DNA from: Notospermus geniculatus
Taxonomy: Eukaryota; Nemertea; Pilidiophora; Heteronemertea; Lineidae
DNA: 64,000 nucleotides
Direction: 5' to 3'
Assembly (NCBI GenBank): GCA_002633025.1
Contig: NMRB01000087.1
Span: 471,945-535,944 of the forward strand
Shown: positions 20,035 to 30,595 of the stretch, in pieces
Layout: the number at the start of each line of letters is the position of its first letter
How positions within the stretch are numbered: position 1 is the first letter of the stretch
Notes under the pieces: generated by a model
Databases searched by the model: none
Seen by the model: the letters and a program-made list of their open reading frames with translations, nothing else
What the model was told of the DNA's origin: nothing
Program-made: the position numbers and the translations under genes

Positions 20035-23000
20035 ATGGCTGCTGCATTGATTGGCACGGTGGGCCACTACCACGAGTCTGAGGACTTCGATACTTACATT
20101 GAGCGGGTCAGGCTGTTTTTCGAAGCAAACAATATCGAGGCAAATAAGCAAGTCTCGTCACTACTGACACTGATTGGACCTAAGCCTTATGGAGTATTAC
20201 GTTCGCTGCTGGTACCGGATAAGCCGAAGGACAAGGATTTCAAGACGATCTGTGACAAGTTGCGTGAGCATTACTCACCCAAACCACTCGTCATTGTTGA
20301 AAGGTTTCGATTTATGAAGAGGGTACAGAAGGAAGGCGAGTCTACCAATGCCTACATCGCTGAACTGAAACGCTTGAGTACATTTTGTGAGTTCGGTGCC
20401 TCCCTTGACGAACGGTTACGTGATCAGTTTGTTGTGGGGATAACGCAGGATCAAGTTCAACGTAAATTGCTAACGGTGAAGGAACTTACGTTTACGAAAG
20501 CCGTGGAAATAGCTACTTCCATGGAGACGGCTGCTAAGGATGCGAAGGAGCTGACATCAAACCCAGCCCAACAGGTGAAATACGTGGAGGAGAAGGAGTC
20601 TCGGAACCCGCCTAGGGGTGAGTCGAAAAGGGGAAGTGAGCAGAAACGATCGGAAAAATGCTATCGTTGCGGTGACCCAGGTCATAAGGCGGATAAATGT
20701 TCACACTTGAAAACAAAGTGTAGCTACTGCGGGAAACTAGGACATTTGCGTAGGGTATGTTTGTCAGAGAAAAAGGGCAAGCCGAAGAAAACTCAGGAAC
20801 AGTCATCAGGATCGAAGTCTAAGCATAGGAAGAAATCGGTGCATCATATGGACTCTGAGCTGCCGGAAACGAACGGGTCGGATTCAGACTCAGAGACTTA
20901 CGAATTATTCAATATTAAGAGAGTGTCCGCATCAAAGAATGCACCGGCATTCATGGTGGCGATGCAGGTCTGCGGAGCGCGCCTCACCATGGAAGTGGAC
21001 ACTGGTTCGGCGGTCTCAATCGTGAGTGAAACTACATACGAGAAGGAGCTGAAAAGTACTGGTACTGTGTTAAATCGGTCCAAATGCCTGTTGCGTACCT
21101 ACACGGGGGAACCCCTACCTGTGTTAGGTTCACTCAATGCAGAAGTGGTGTACAATGGGGACACTTTCAAGGACATGTCACTGTTAGTTGTGAAAGGTGA
21201 CGGCCCGACACTGCTGGGTCGTGACTGGTTGGGAGTGATTAAATTAGACTGGAAGCAGGTATACCGGAATGCGTGCGATAAAGACGGAGTACAAGTTCAC
21301 AGATTATCAGTGGAGTCCATTCTTGACAAGTACCCAGAAGTTTCGGACGGTAAACTGGGTAAGGTCAAAGGTGTCAAGGGGCAACTGTTAGTTGACCCAA
21401 ATGCTGAACCACGGTTTTTCAAACCTCGCAACGTGCCGTATGCTATGCGTGATAGAGTCGACGCTGAGTTAGAACGCTTAGAGAAGGAAGAGATCATCGA
21501 GCCAGTAAAGTTTTCTGAGTGGGCAGCGCCCATCGTTCCGGTGTTGAAAGCAGATGGTAAAAGCGTTAGGATTTGTGGAGATTTTAAGGTGACGGTGAAT
21601 CGAGCGGCAAAAGTGGAACGCTATCCAATTCCACGTGTGGAGGATCTGTACGCGAAACTTGCTGGTGGTAAGAAATTCACAAAGCTGGATTTGAAACATG
21701 CCTACTTACAAATCGAGTTGGAAGAAGGTTCGAAGAAATACGTGACGATCAATACATCTAAGGGCCTGTTCCGTTACAACAGGTTGCCTTTTGGCGTCTC
21801 CTCAGCACCCGCCATCTTTCAGAGGGTAATTGATTCTGTACTCAGTGGATTGCCATTCGTGGTTGCACGGATGGATGATGTCCTACTCACCGGGAGGAAC
21901 GACCAGGAGCACCTCCAGATTCTGGAGATAGTCATCCGCCGGTTAGCTGAAGCGGGTATCAAGCTCAACATGGACAAATGTGTGTTTATGGCTGATAGTG
22001 TCGTGTACTTGGGCTACCGAATTGATGCAGAAGGTGTGCATGCAGTTCATGAGAAAGTGCGCGCAATCGCTCAGGCTCCTACTCCAAAAGATGTGAAGGA
22101 GTTACGTAGTTACATAGGCTGCCTGAATTACTACGCGAAATTCATTCCCAATTTGGCAGCTGAGCTGGAGCCATTGTACCAGTTACTTGCAAAGAACACC
22201 AGATTTCATTGGGGCCAAGAGCAAGACGCTGCATTTCAGAAATCTAAGGAGTTACTGCAGTCTGCGCCTGTGCTGGTTCATTTTGATCCACAGAAGGACA
22301 TTGTGTTGTCGTGTGATGCCTCACCTACGGGCATCGGTGCGGTGCTTGCTCATAGATTCGATGACAATTCAGAGCACCCTGTCTGTTTTGCATCGCGCAC
22401 CTTATCGCGTGCCGAGAGGAATTATTCTCAGTTGGAAAAAGAAGCCCTGAGCATTGTGTGGGCTGTCAAGAAGTTTCATCCTTACTTGTTTGGACACAAC
22501 TTTGACATTTACAATGATCATAAGCCGTTGGAATCGCTACTCAGTGAGAAGAGGCCGGTACCGCCCTTGGCTTCTGCACGAATTCAACGGTGGGCACTCA
22601 CCTTGGGAGCCTATCAGTATACACTTCGTTACAAACCTGGTGCAGAAATGGCTGCGGCTGACGCGATGAGCCGGTTGCCATTACCGGATACGGCTGTGGA
22701 GGTTCCGATGGCCACGGAAACGGTGTGTCTTTTGGAATTCTTGGATGCATCGCCGATTGATTCTGAATTCATACGACATTGTACAGAGAAGGATCCAGTG
22801 CTATCGCGTGTACATCGATATGTGCAATCTGGCTGGCCGCAAATTGTGGAGGATGATGTGTTGCGTCCGTATGCTGCGCGTAGAAATGAGCTGTCAGTAG
22901 ATGGTGGTTGTGTTCTTTGGGGAACTCGTGTAATTGTCCCCAAGGTTGCACGTGAACGGGTAGTCGACATGGTCCATGAGGCCCATCCGGGAATTGTCCG

Positions 23001-24072
23001 TATGAAGACGTTTGCGCGTCATTATGTGTGGTGGCCCAGTATGGACCGCGAACTGGAGGACAAAGTGAAACAATGTGTTACATGTCAAATGCATAGAAAG
23101 GCACCTGCAAAGGCTCCATTACATCCATGGGAGTATCCGCAAAAGCCATGGTCCCGACTGCATATTGATTATGCAGGGCCATACAAGGGTAAAATGCTAT
23201 TGATAGTTGTGGATGCTTATACAAAGTGGATTGATGTTCATGTCATGAGCTCTAGTACAGCTGAGCTTACGGTAGAGAAGCTGCGTATTACATTTGCTAT
23301 GTTTGGACTGCCTGAGATAATTGTGAGTGACAATGGTACAAATTTTGTCAGTGAAGAGTTTCAGACATTCATGAGTAGAAATGGCATTAGGCATATAAAG
23401 GTTGCTCCAAAGCACCCGGCGTCTAATGGGTTAGCAGAACGGGCTGTGCAGTCTGTAAAGGATGGTATTAACAAGATGTCATCTGGTAATCTTGAAACCA
23501 AGCTTGCACGTTTCTTGTACAGGTACCGGTGTACTCCTCATGCCACTACTGGAAGGACGCCAGCAGAGTTGATGTTTGGGCGTCAGCTGAGAACACATCT
23601 TGATTTGTTGCATCCTGATGTGAGTAAACATGTTCAGAGCAAACAGTTTGGTCAAAAGTTGAATCATGATGTCCATGCCAAAGGTCGAGATTTTCAGGTC
23701 AAAGACAAGGTGTATGTTACTAACTTTAGTAGTGGTCCTTGCTGGTTGAGTGGTGTTGTAGTCAGAGAGACTGGTCCACTATCTTTTGTTATTGAATTGA
23801 GTGATGGTAGAACGGTGAGACGACATGTTGATCACATGCGACATAGGTATGCTTCGGAACAATTTGGCAAAGTGCCTGAATCATCTGCATCAACTCCTTC
23901 CTTTGAACTGAGTGAAGCATTTTCTAGTGACAATTTGGCACTGCCACTCAGTGCAGATGCTGTGGCTACTGTACCGGTGTCTGGTACCGTTGTGAGTAAG
24001 TCAGGGGTTGTTGGTGAATCTTCCCCAAGGCTGGTTGAAGCAGGTGAGAAGGGTAGGGGAGACCGGGGCTAG
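20035..24072 (+). CDS. Ty3/gypsy gag-pol polyprotein (3' end disrupted)
   Basis: I start at the ATG for MAAALIG (20035), where gag-like sequence begins; the frame is open from 19792 but the extra part is cysteine-rich and unlike gag. Gag ends in two zinc knuckles (CYRCGDPGHKADKC and CSYCGKLGHLRRVC, about 20657-20760). Protease has EVDTGSAVSIV (about 20992). The RT core is complete, but the usual YxDD reads RMDD (about 21868-21879). RNase H starts near LSCDASPTGIG (about 22305). Integrase has an HEAHPG...CVTC zinc-binding region and D (HIDYAG), D (VSDNGT) and E (NGLAERAV), followed by a C-terminal GPLSF-type module near 23772. The last 17 residues before the stop at 24072 derive partly from an inserted element. 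The authentic C-terminal coding sequence lies at 25029-25171, after the insertion. Confidence 0.9.
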   Translation: MAAALIGTVGHYHESEDFDTYIERVRLFFEANNIEANKQVSSLLTLIGPKPYGVLRSLLVPDKPKDKDFKTICDKLREHYSPKPLVIVERFRFMKRVQKEGESTNAYIAELKRLSTFCEFGASLDERLRDQFVVGITQDQVQRKLLTVKELTFTKAVEIATSMETAAKDAKELTSNPAQQVKYVEEKESRNPPRGESKRGSEQKRSEKCYRCGDPGHKADKCSHLKTKCSYCGKLGHLRRVCLSEKKGKPKKTQEQSSGSKSKHRKKSVHHMDSELPETNGSDSDSETYELFNIKRVSASKNAPAFMVAMQVCGARLTMEVDTGSAVSIVSETTYEKELKSTGTVLNRSKCLLRTYTGEPLPVLGSLNAEVVYNGDTFKDMSLLVVKGDGPTLLGRDWLGVIKLDWKQVYRNACDKDGVQVHRLSVESILDKYPEVSDGKLGKVKGVKGQLLVDPNAEPRFFKPRNVPYAMRDRVDAELERLEKEEIIEPVKFSEWAAPIVPVLKADGKSVRICGDFKVTVNRAAKVERYPIPRVEDLYAKLAGGKKFTKLDLKHAYLQIELEEGSKKYVTINTSKGLFRYNRLPFGVSSAPAIFQRVIDSVLSGLPFVVARMDDVLLTGRNDQEHLQILEIVIRRLAEAGIKLNMDKCVFMADSVVYLGYRIDAEGVHAVHEKVRAIAQAPTPKDVKELRSYIGCLNYYAKFIPNLAAELEPLYQLLAKNTRFHWGQEQDAAFQKSKELLQSAPVLVHFDPQKDIVLSCDASPTGIGAVLAHRFDDNSEHPVCFASRTLSRAERNYSQLEKEALSIVWAVKKFHPYLFGHNFDIYNDHKPLESLLSEKRPVPPLASARIQRWALTLGAYQYTLRYKPGAEMAAADAMSRLPLPDTAVEVPMATETVCLLEFLDASPIDSEFIRHCTEKDPVLSRVHRYVQSGWPQIVEDDVLRPYAARRNELSVDGGCVLWGTRVIVPKVARERVVDMVHEAHPGIVRMKTFARHYVWWPSMDRELEDKVKQCVTCQMHRKAPAKAPLHPWEYPQKPWSRLHIDYAGPYKGKMLLIVVDAYTKWIDVHVMSSSTAELTVEKLRITFAMFGLPEIIVSDNGTNFVSEEFQTFMSRNGIRHIKVAPKHPASNGLAERAVQSVKDGINKMSSGNLETKLARFLYRYRCTPHATTGRTPAELMFGRQLRTHLDLLHPDVSKHVQSKQFGQKLNHDVHAKGRDFQVKDKVYVTNFSSGPCWLSGVVVRETGPLSFVIELSDGRTVRRHVDHMRHRYASEQFGKVPESSASTPSFELSEAFSSDNLALPLSADAVATVPVSGTVVSKSGVVGESSPRLVEAGEKGRGDRG

Positions 24073-25026
24073 TACGCCCCCGGGGCACGTTCGCCCACCC
24101 CGTTTTTCTCGATAGTCATTCTCACCCCATGGTATTCCACCACCACATCCTGTCGGGTGATCCATTGCGCACCTTTCAAGCAACTTACTTCGGCAGGACC
24201 ACGCCTGATAGAAAATTCAGGCAACAAAATCGTTTTTTGCCCATGAAAGTGAAAAATGTGTCCGCGATCAAAGGTGTGTTTGTGGCCTGAAGCCAATGAA
24301 ATGTGCAGACGTCGATATCCGCAGTAAGTGCTTTGTATATGTGACAATTGATCACAAATGGCCAAATTCCTGAAGATGCTTTGGTTTTGGACACAGGGGG
24401 CCAAATATAAAGGATTCATCCAATGGGGCTAGTTCGCCCCCCGACGACGGGGCAAGTTCGCCCATGGAAATTATATGTTAAATTTTAGGTCCACAAGATA
24501 TTACGTCTGAATGGTCCTTAAAATGTCTGGGACATTATTAGAGACCTTGGTCAACATTCAGACCATGTCAAATACCTCAAATGTAAATTTGTTTTATACT
24601 TTTGTGCTTTTTTACACAAATTGATGGGTTTTTTTGCAGCTCAGTCTATATCTTAGCAAATATTGCTCAAAAAGTTTTGTTTTCAATGTTTAATTGTTAA
24701 AATGTTTTCATCATGCTTGATAAACGAATGAAAATAAGTCAAAATGACAAAAATCGTTGTTGGGGGTAATTGTCCCCGTTGTGGGCGAACTTGCCCCGGG
24801 GGGTAGGCGAACTTGCCCCATGACGGGGCAGGTTCGCCCAGTCTGAATTTTTTTTTTCAACATCAATTAACTCGGGGAAATAGTGCCCCTTCAAATCAAA
24901 CGCAGGCTTTTTTTGTAGCGAATAACTACAGCTATCACATAGACTCAATTGGAATCAATTTGTTGCACTGTTGGAAGAAATATGAACATTTATCTAAAAA
25001 GGGGGCGAACTAGCCCCGGTCTCCCC
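24056..25026. mobile_element. 971-bp inverted-repeat element inserted in the gypsy gene
   Basis: The ends GGGGAGACCGGGGCTAGT and ACTAGCCCCGGTCTCCCC are inverted over about 27 bp with one mismatch. They are flanked by TA on both sides (24054-24055 and 25027-25028), as expected of TA-targeting DNA transposons. The interior carries about eight copies of a near-palindrome of the form GGGGC-NNGTTC-GCCC in both orientations, clustered at about 24056-24100, 24425-24466, 24773-24844 and 25002-25026. No transposase is encoded, so it is non-autonomous. Removing it together with one TA keeps the gypsy frame open to a stop at 25169-25171, which proves the insertion. Confidence 0.9.
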
Positions 25027-25028
25027 TA

Positions 25029-25171
25029 CTACCACTACTCAGAGTGATTTGGTTGTGGTTTCGTCACCACCAGTGGCTACAGAGAGTGTTCGTCGTTCAG
25101 GTCGAGTGAGAAAGCCACCTGACAAGTTGAATTTGAGGTTGAGTTGTTCTGTAGGGGAAAGCGTTAAGTGA
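25029..25171 (+). pseudogene. Severed C-terminal coding end of the gypsy polyprotein
   Basis: After the TA-flanked insertion the frame of the upstream polyprotein resumes. It encodes a basic RRSGRVRKPPDKL motif of the kind that ends many gypsy polyproteins, stopping at TGA 25169-25171. It is no longer translated with the rest, because the insertion brings a stop at 24070-24072. Confidence 0.8.
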
Positions 25172-25403
25172 AGTTGGTGAAAACTGGTTGTACAAGTGTT
25201 GGCAAAGTATTGGATATGGTTGTTATCTTGACATGAGTTCAAAGATTTTCCATGTTTTGTAAAATTTCAAGACTCAGTATATTCAGAGTTTTTCCAGTTG
25301 TTATTTACTGTATCATTCATGTGCATTGCCTGCCAAAAGGTTTGGCCAGTAAGGTAGTTTTGGTTTCTTTGTGTCTAGATGTAGGAATCTAGAGGGGGAG
25401 GAG

Positions 25404-25558
25404 TGTGGTGTATTGCTATATTCTGTAAACTGTCTAGTGAGACTGGTACATGTCTATGCCATGTAACTGTGCAGTGATACCTGCCTACTGAAGCAATGAA
25501 GATAAATAAACTTGTTTTGTTCATATGTCTTCTCATTCTGATTAAGTTCGAATCCACA
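25404..25558 (+). repeat. 3' LTR of the gypsy element
   Basis: It follows a purine tract AGAGGGGGAGGAG and runs TGTGGTGTATTG...AATCCACA (155 bp), with TG/CA tips and AATAAA inside (about 25503). No matching left LTR is seen upstream of 20035, so the element is incomplete at its 5' end in this assembly. Confidence 0.75.
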
Positions 25559-26839
25559 AAGATAGCAGAATGCTATAGCACACGTACGCAAAATAGGCCT
25601 AGTTTTTGAGACCCCCCCTCCCCCCTCCCGTGCGTACGTACTAAAAGTATGGTCCCTTTGCCGAACTGAGGTGAGGTTCGTCACGCCGAGTGCCGAAGGC
25701 TCGTGCCTTCGGCCCGGGCCTTCGGCACTCGGCGTGGCTCAAGTATGGTATAGCGGGCCAAGTCGTGGGAAGTGCACTGAGTGTGTACATGTGGATTGTG
25801 TGTACACGGAATAAGCGGCAATGTATGGAGATGTGTCACTTCCCATGGTTTGGCCCGCTATACCATACTTGACCCAATCGATCCTTTTTGCTCTCCTCAG
25901 CGAGGGTGTTAAGACATGACATGCATGAAAAATCGAAATTCGGGTTGACTTCATTTTCGGATGTACACATCTCGTAGACTGGTTTCGTATCATTGGCGTG
26001 CTGCTGAAGACGGGAACCAGTCTACACATATTGTTGTTGTTGTCGCACGAGAATCAATTCCGTGTTTGTCTTAGGTCTCACTATCCAGTAGGGAGGAACT
26101 GATATGGGCAGTTATATCCGCAAAAAGTAGACGATGCCAAAACAGACGTAGATCACAAAATCACCATTCACAATATTGTGGCAATGTCTCTGAAAAGGCG
26201 ACTCAAACACCACCCAATACGACTCTTTTAATCATGTCAACGTCTGTGTGTTGTAGGCCAACAACACGAATGAACGTCACGGTGCCGGTAATCCTGGTGG
26301 TTTCCAGGCAGGGAAAACCTAAGGGCAAGCAAAAAAATCTTTAGTTTATCGTCCTCCGCTGCGCCAATTTTCAGCACCGTTCAAAAAAATTTGTTATCAG
26401 TTTGAATTTTGTGCCGCGCCGCATATCACAGCGCCGCCAAGCGGTAGATCTGTAAACAACAGTTTCCAAAGCGTGCTCTTCATCGCGGCATTTTCAGCGT
26501 TTTGTGTCCCGTGTTCAATAGCTGACCTATTCAGTCTTAGAGGGTCAGGGTGGTGTGACAAACATGCTCATGCAGAAGCTGCTTTTGTAATTCCTTTGTA
26601 CCAAAGGTCAAATTTCAACGGTGCCAGGATTCAAAGGGCCACACGTACGGCACCCCCTTGAGCTTGACTACCACACCAGGGACTGTCGCTGCAAACGGCA
26701 TCCCTTATTGCTAGAACCTGAGCTACGGAGTCCTCAGGTATGCGCGCACTGGCGATTATAACATGTGTATGACGTACCGGTACCATTGAAAAATGTGAAT
26801 GTCTCTGAAGGCACACGTCTCCAAATTCTCTAAACGACT
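25559..26839. other. Non-coding DNA with two palindromes at 25682-25873
   Basis: 25682-25736 is a near-perfect GC-rich hairpin (CACGCCGAGTGCCGAAGG with its mirror). It is immediately followed by arms at about 25737-25780 and 25830-25873 built on AAGTATGGTATAGCGGGCCA. Together they look like a compound miniature element. A weak hairpin built on GTAGACTGGTT lies at about 25974-26023. The rest (26030-26839) shows no supportable gene. Confidence 0.5.
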
Positions 26840-26849
26840 CCCAGCTAAC

Positions 26850-27180
26850 ATCTAATGTTCAGACAACGTTCAGAGAACGTTGTCGCTAACGTTCTGGAAA
26901 CGTTGTGAACCAACGTTCAGAGAACGTCAATCTGCACCATCAGATTACGTTCACTGAACGTCATATCATGCCGTTCTCTGAACGTCACCAGAACGTTCTA
27001 ACAACGTTAACTGAACATCCTTTTATCCTCAGTAGAAAATCAATACGTTACCAAAACGTTTTCTGAACATAAAGCAAACATTCAGACAACGTTCAGCAAA
27101 CGTTTGGAGGACATTCCCTTTACATGTACACTGAACATGTTCTTAACATTCAGTGAACATTTGCAGCAGCATACAAGCCT
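26850..27180. repeat. Left subterminal repeats of the CACTA-like element
   Basis: More than a dozen copies of AACGTTC, GAACGTT and relatives occur in both orientations, for example CAACGTTCAGAGAACGTC and CGTTCACTGAACGTCA. By analogy with plant CACTA elements, these are probable transposase or accessory-protein binding sites. Confidence 0.75.
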
Positions 27181-27539
27181 ACACCACACTTGCCCTAAAT
27201 TTATCCTGAAATTCCTAGAACATATTCAACCAGGCATTTTGCACACCTTTTATTAAAAGGAAATAGATCCCAGAAAATTGTTTTTGTGTGGCATAAGTTT
27301 GGTGCATGCTTCATGGATACAAAGAGAACAAATGCATACTTTAGAATATATATCAATTGTTATATTTCAATATGCCAAACATTCTGTACATGCATCGGCT
27401 ATAATTGAACTGCAATGTTGCTAAAGTTTCCCATCTGCATCATCTACGGTATATCATTAACGAGTCACTACAAATGAATCATTATGAACAATCTTGGTCA
27501 AAACTCAAATAGCAATACAAACTTGCAACGTACCGGTAA

Positions 27540-29990
27540 TGGCAAAATTTCAATTCTGACGTTTGTGACCTTGAAAAAGAAAAGGATGCACAACCATTTA
27601 GATGTTCCCACGAACAAATATTTGGTGAGAATCTGACCAAAGGTGTTCAATAAAATTTGTCTATGAAAAAGTTTGACCCTTGTTAAATTTTGACTAGCAC
27701 CAATGGTTTACTCTGAGATTACGGTACAAACTGGATGGATGGATGCGCTAAGACTATAGTTCATTAAAGAGTCAATATGATTACATGCACTGGATGACTG
27801 TCACACACTGTTCAACCTTATTTCGAAAAACAGCATCTATTAACATGATAATCATCATTTATTGGACACTCTTGGTCAAACAGCAGTGAAACTCGCAAAA
27901 GAAGAGGATGCACAACCCAAACAATCAGGCATCCTCATATGTTCCCATCCCTATGAGTAAATATTTGGTGAGAATATGACAACAGATTTCTATAAAAATT
28001 TGACTGTGGAAAGATTTGGCCTTGAGTTAAGTTTTGACTAGCACCATTCGTTTACTCTGAGATCACAAACTGGATGGATGCAATAAGACTAGTTCATTAT
28101 GCAGACCAATGACACTATGATTCCATACATTGTATTACTGTCACACTCTGATTAACTTGATTCAGAGATGCTGTTATTTTGCAATGAGACATAACGAACA
28201 CTCCTGGGGCCGTATGCATAAAACATCTTGGGCCGAATTCACCAAGGGTGATCATCGCGCGATTAAGACTTAGACGCGTGTACGTTCTTCAAAAGCATGG
28301 TGGAAGTGTGTGCATTTAGTGAAGTTACACGCGTCTGTGTCTTAATCGCGCGATGATCACCCTTGGTGAATACGGCCCCTTAAGTGTAAAATTTCACTTA
28401 AACTATTCCAAACAAAAGATAAGGTAACTTTTACACTTAAGATGTTATATGCATACGGCCCCTGATCAAATAACAATGGAACATGCTACCTAATGGCAAA
28501 AGGGACTGTTCATTTTTATCAATTGAGGAATCAGACGAGTTGCTATCCTTGAGAAAATGAAGAAAGATATCATGAAGCTGCAAATTGCAGCGATTATTCT
28601 GTACAACACAACAAATAACCCCTGCATTTTTGCAAGTGCATAGCTCTTTCCGTTTTCCCAAGGATCACAACTCGAGACTCTTAAGTGATGAAAATGATTC
28701 CCCTCTTGAACTCTCACTTTTGTGAGCTTGAAAAAGGAGGTCATTAACCCAAATAACCGGGTACCATTGGTGAGAATCTGACCAAAGGATTTCAATAAAA
28801 ATTTGTCTATGAAAAAGTTTGACCCTTGTTAAATTTTGACTAGCACCAATGGTTTACTCTGAGATTGCGGTACAAACTGGATGGATGGATGGGCTAAGAC
28901 TATAGTTCATTAAAGAGTCAATATGATTACATGCACTGGATATGACTGTCACACACCGTTCAACCTATCTTATTTCGAAAAACAGCATCTATTAATCATC
29001 ATGGACACTCTTGGTCAAACAGCAGTGAAACTTCCAAAAGAAGAGGATGCACAACCCAAACAATCAGGCATCCTCATTTAGATGTTCCCATCCCCATGAG
29101 TAAATATTTGGTGAGAATATGACCAACAGATTTCTATAAAAATTTGACTGTGGAAAGATTTGGCCTTGAGTTAAGTTTTGACTAGCACCATTCGTTTACT
29201 CTGAGATCACAAACTGGATGGATGCAATAAGACTAGTTCATTATTACTCTGAGATCACAAACTGGATGGATGCAATAAGACTAGTTCATTATGCAGACCA
29301 ATGACACTATGATTCCATACATTGTATAACTGTCACACTCTGATTAACTTGATTCAGAGATGTCAGAGATGCTGTTATTTTGCAATGAGACATTACAAAC
29401 ACTCCTGGACAATGGAATATGCTACCTAATGGCAAAAGGGACTGTTCATTTTCATCAATTGAGCAATTCAAGTTGCGATCCTTGAGAAAATGAAGTAAAG
29501 ATATGAAGCTGCAAATTGCAGCGATTATTCTGTACAACACAAAAAATAATCACTGCGATTTGCAAGCTCTTTCCGTTTTCCCAAGGATCACAACTCGAGA
29601 CTCCTTAAGTGACATGAGTGATGAAAATGATTCTCCTCTTGAACTCGCACTTTTGTGACCTTGAAAAAGAAAAGGTCACACAACCCAAACAATCGGCTAT
29701 CCTCATTTAGATGTTCCAATGAGTAAATAATCGGTGAGAATCCGACAAATGGAGTTCAAGTTTGTCTGTGAAGAAGCTTGACCCTGAGTTACACTTTGAC
29801 TAGCACCAATAGTCAACAAACTGGATGGATGCACTAAGACATGTAAGACTAGTTCATTAAATGATATACTATGATTCCATACTTGGATGACTGTCACACA
29901 CGACCAACTTGTCTCATTCCAAAAAAACAGCATCCATGATTCATCACAAACACTCTTGGTCAAATGGCAATGTAACATGCAAAAGTTTGA
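27540..29990. repeat. Long tandem repeats inside the CACTA-like element
   Basis: Blocks containing TTTGGTGAGAATCTGACCAA, then TTTGACTAGCACCAATGGTT and CAAACTGGATGGATG, recur with a sub-period near 340 bp and a higher-order period near 1144 bp (27631 to 28775, and about 27970 to 29113). Units differ by small indels. No reading frame is conserved. Another diverged unit is visible near 30160-30350. Confidence 0.8.
28206..28462. mobile_element. Two nested palindromic MITEs
   Basis: The outer element runs from GGGGCCGTATGCAT (28206) to ATGCATACGGCCCC (28462), and its arms share AACATCTT/AAGTGTAAAA with the mirror. It is interrupted by an inner element at 28230-28378 with arms GGGCCGAATTCACCAAGGGT / ACCCTTGGTGAATACGGCCC. 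Taking out the inner one, with a CTT duplicate at 28227-28229 and 28379-28381, restores the outer hairpin. Both share the GGGCCGTAT tip type with 16148-16270. Confidence 0.85.
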
Positions 29991-30356
29991 ATTCTCAACC
30001 TCTATGACAAAGTAACGTAAATAGTCAGTAGGGATGTTGAGATCAGCGACTTATCACGGATCTATACGTATACTGATAGAATTCTATATGACGAGGTCAA
30101 ATTTGGTACATTTCGGTCCGTTGGACAAACATCCGTGGTAAGTCGCTGATCTCAACCTCCCCAAATATTTGGTGAGAATCCGACCAATGGATGGAGTTCA
30201 ATAAAAATATGTCGGTGGCAAAGTTTGAAAGCATTACACTTGACACTGACATGCCTGAGTTAAATTTGGAAGAAGTCACAATTAACTGGCACCAATGCTT
30301 GACCCTGAGGTTAAAAACTCTACGGATACACTAAGAGTAGTTCATTAAAAAGTCAG

Positions 30357-30575
30357 TACAAATCCACCGGAAGACTGTTGGCGTTCCACACAGTACACTA
30401 CAAATCCACTGAAAGACAGTAACACAGATCACCAGAAATCCACTGAAAGACAGTAACACAGATCACCAGAAATCCACTGAAAGACAGTCTCCCACACAGC
30501 ACTACAAATCGACCGAAAGACTGTTCCACACAGATCACTACAAATCGACTGAAAGATAGTTCCACACAGATCAAC
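30357..30575. repeat. 34-36 bp minisatellite, about six copies
   Basis: The unit AAATCCACTGAAAGACAGTA plus CACAGATCACCAG-like sequence recurs at about 30361, 30403, 30437, 30471, 30507 and 30543. It ends just before the last exon of the DUF4806-type gene, so it would lie in or just beyond its 3' UTR. Confidence 0.8.
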
Positions 30576-30595
30576 TTGTTCTATTAAAACAGCCC

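Noticed and set aside
30357-30575. CRISPR-like regularly spaced repeat
   Set aside because: Units are contiguous 34-36 bp tandem copies without unique spacers, in a eukaryotic genome.
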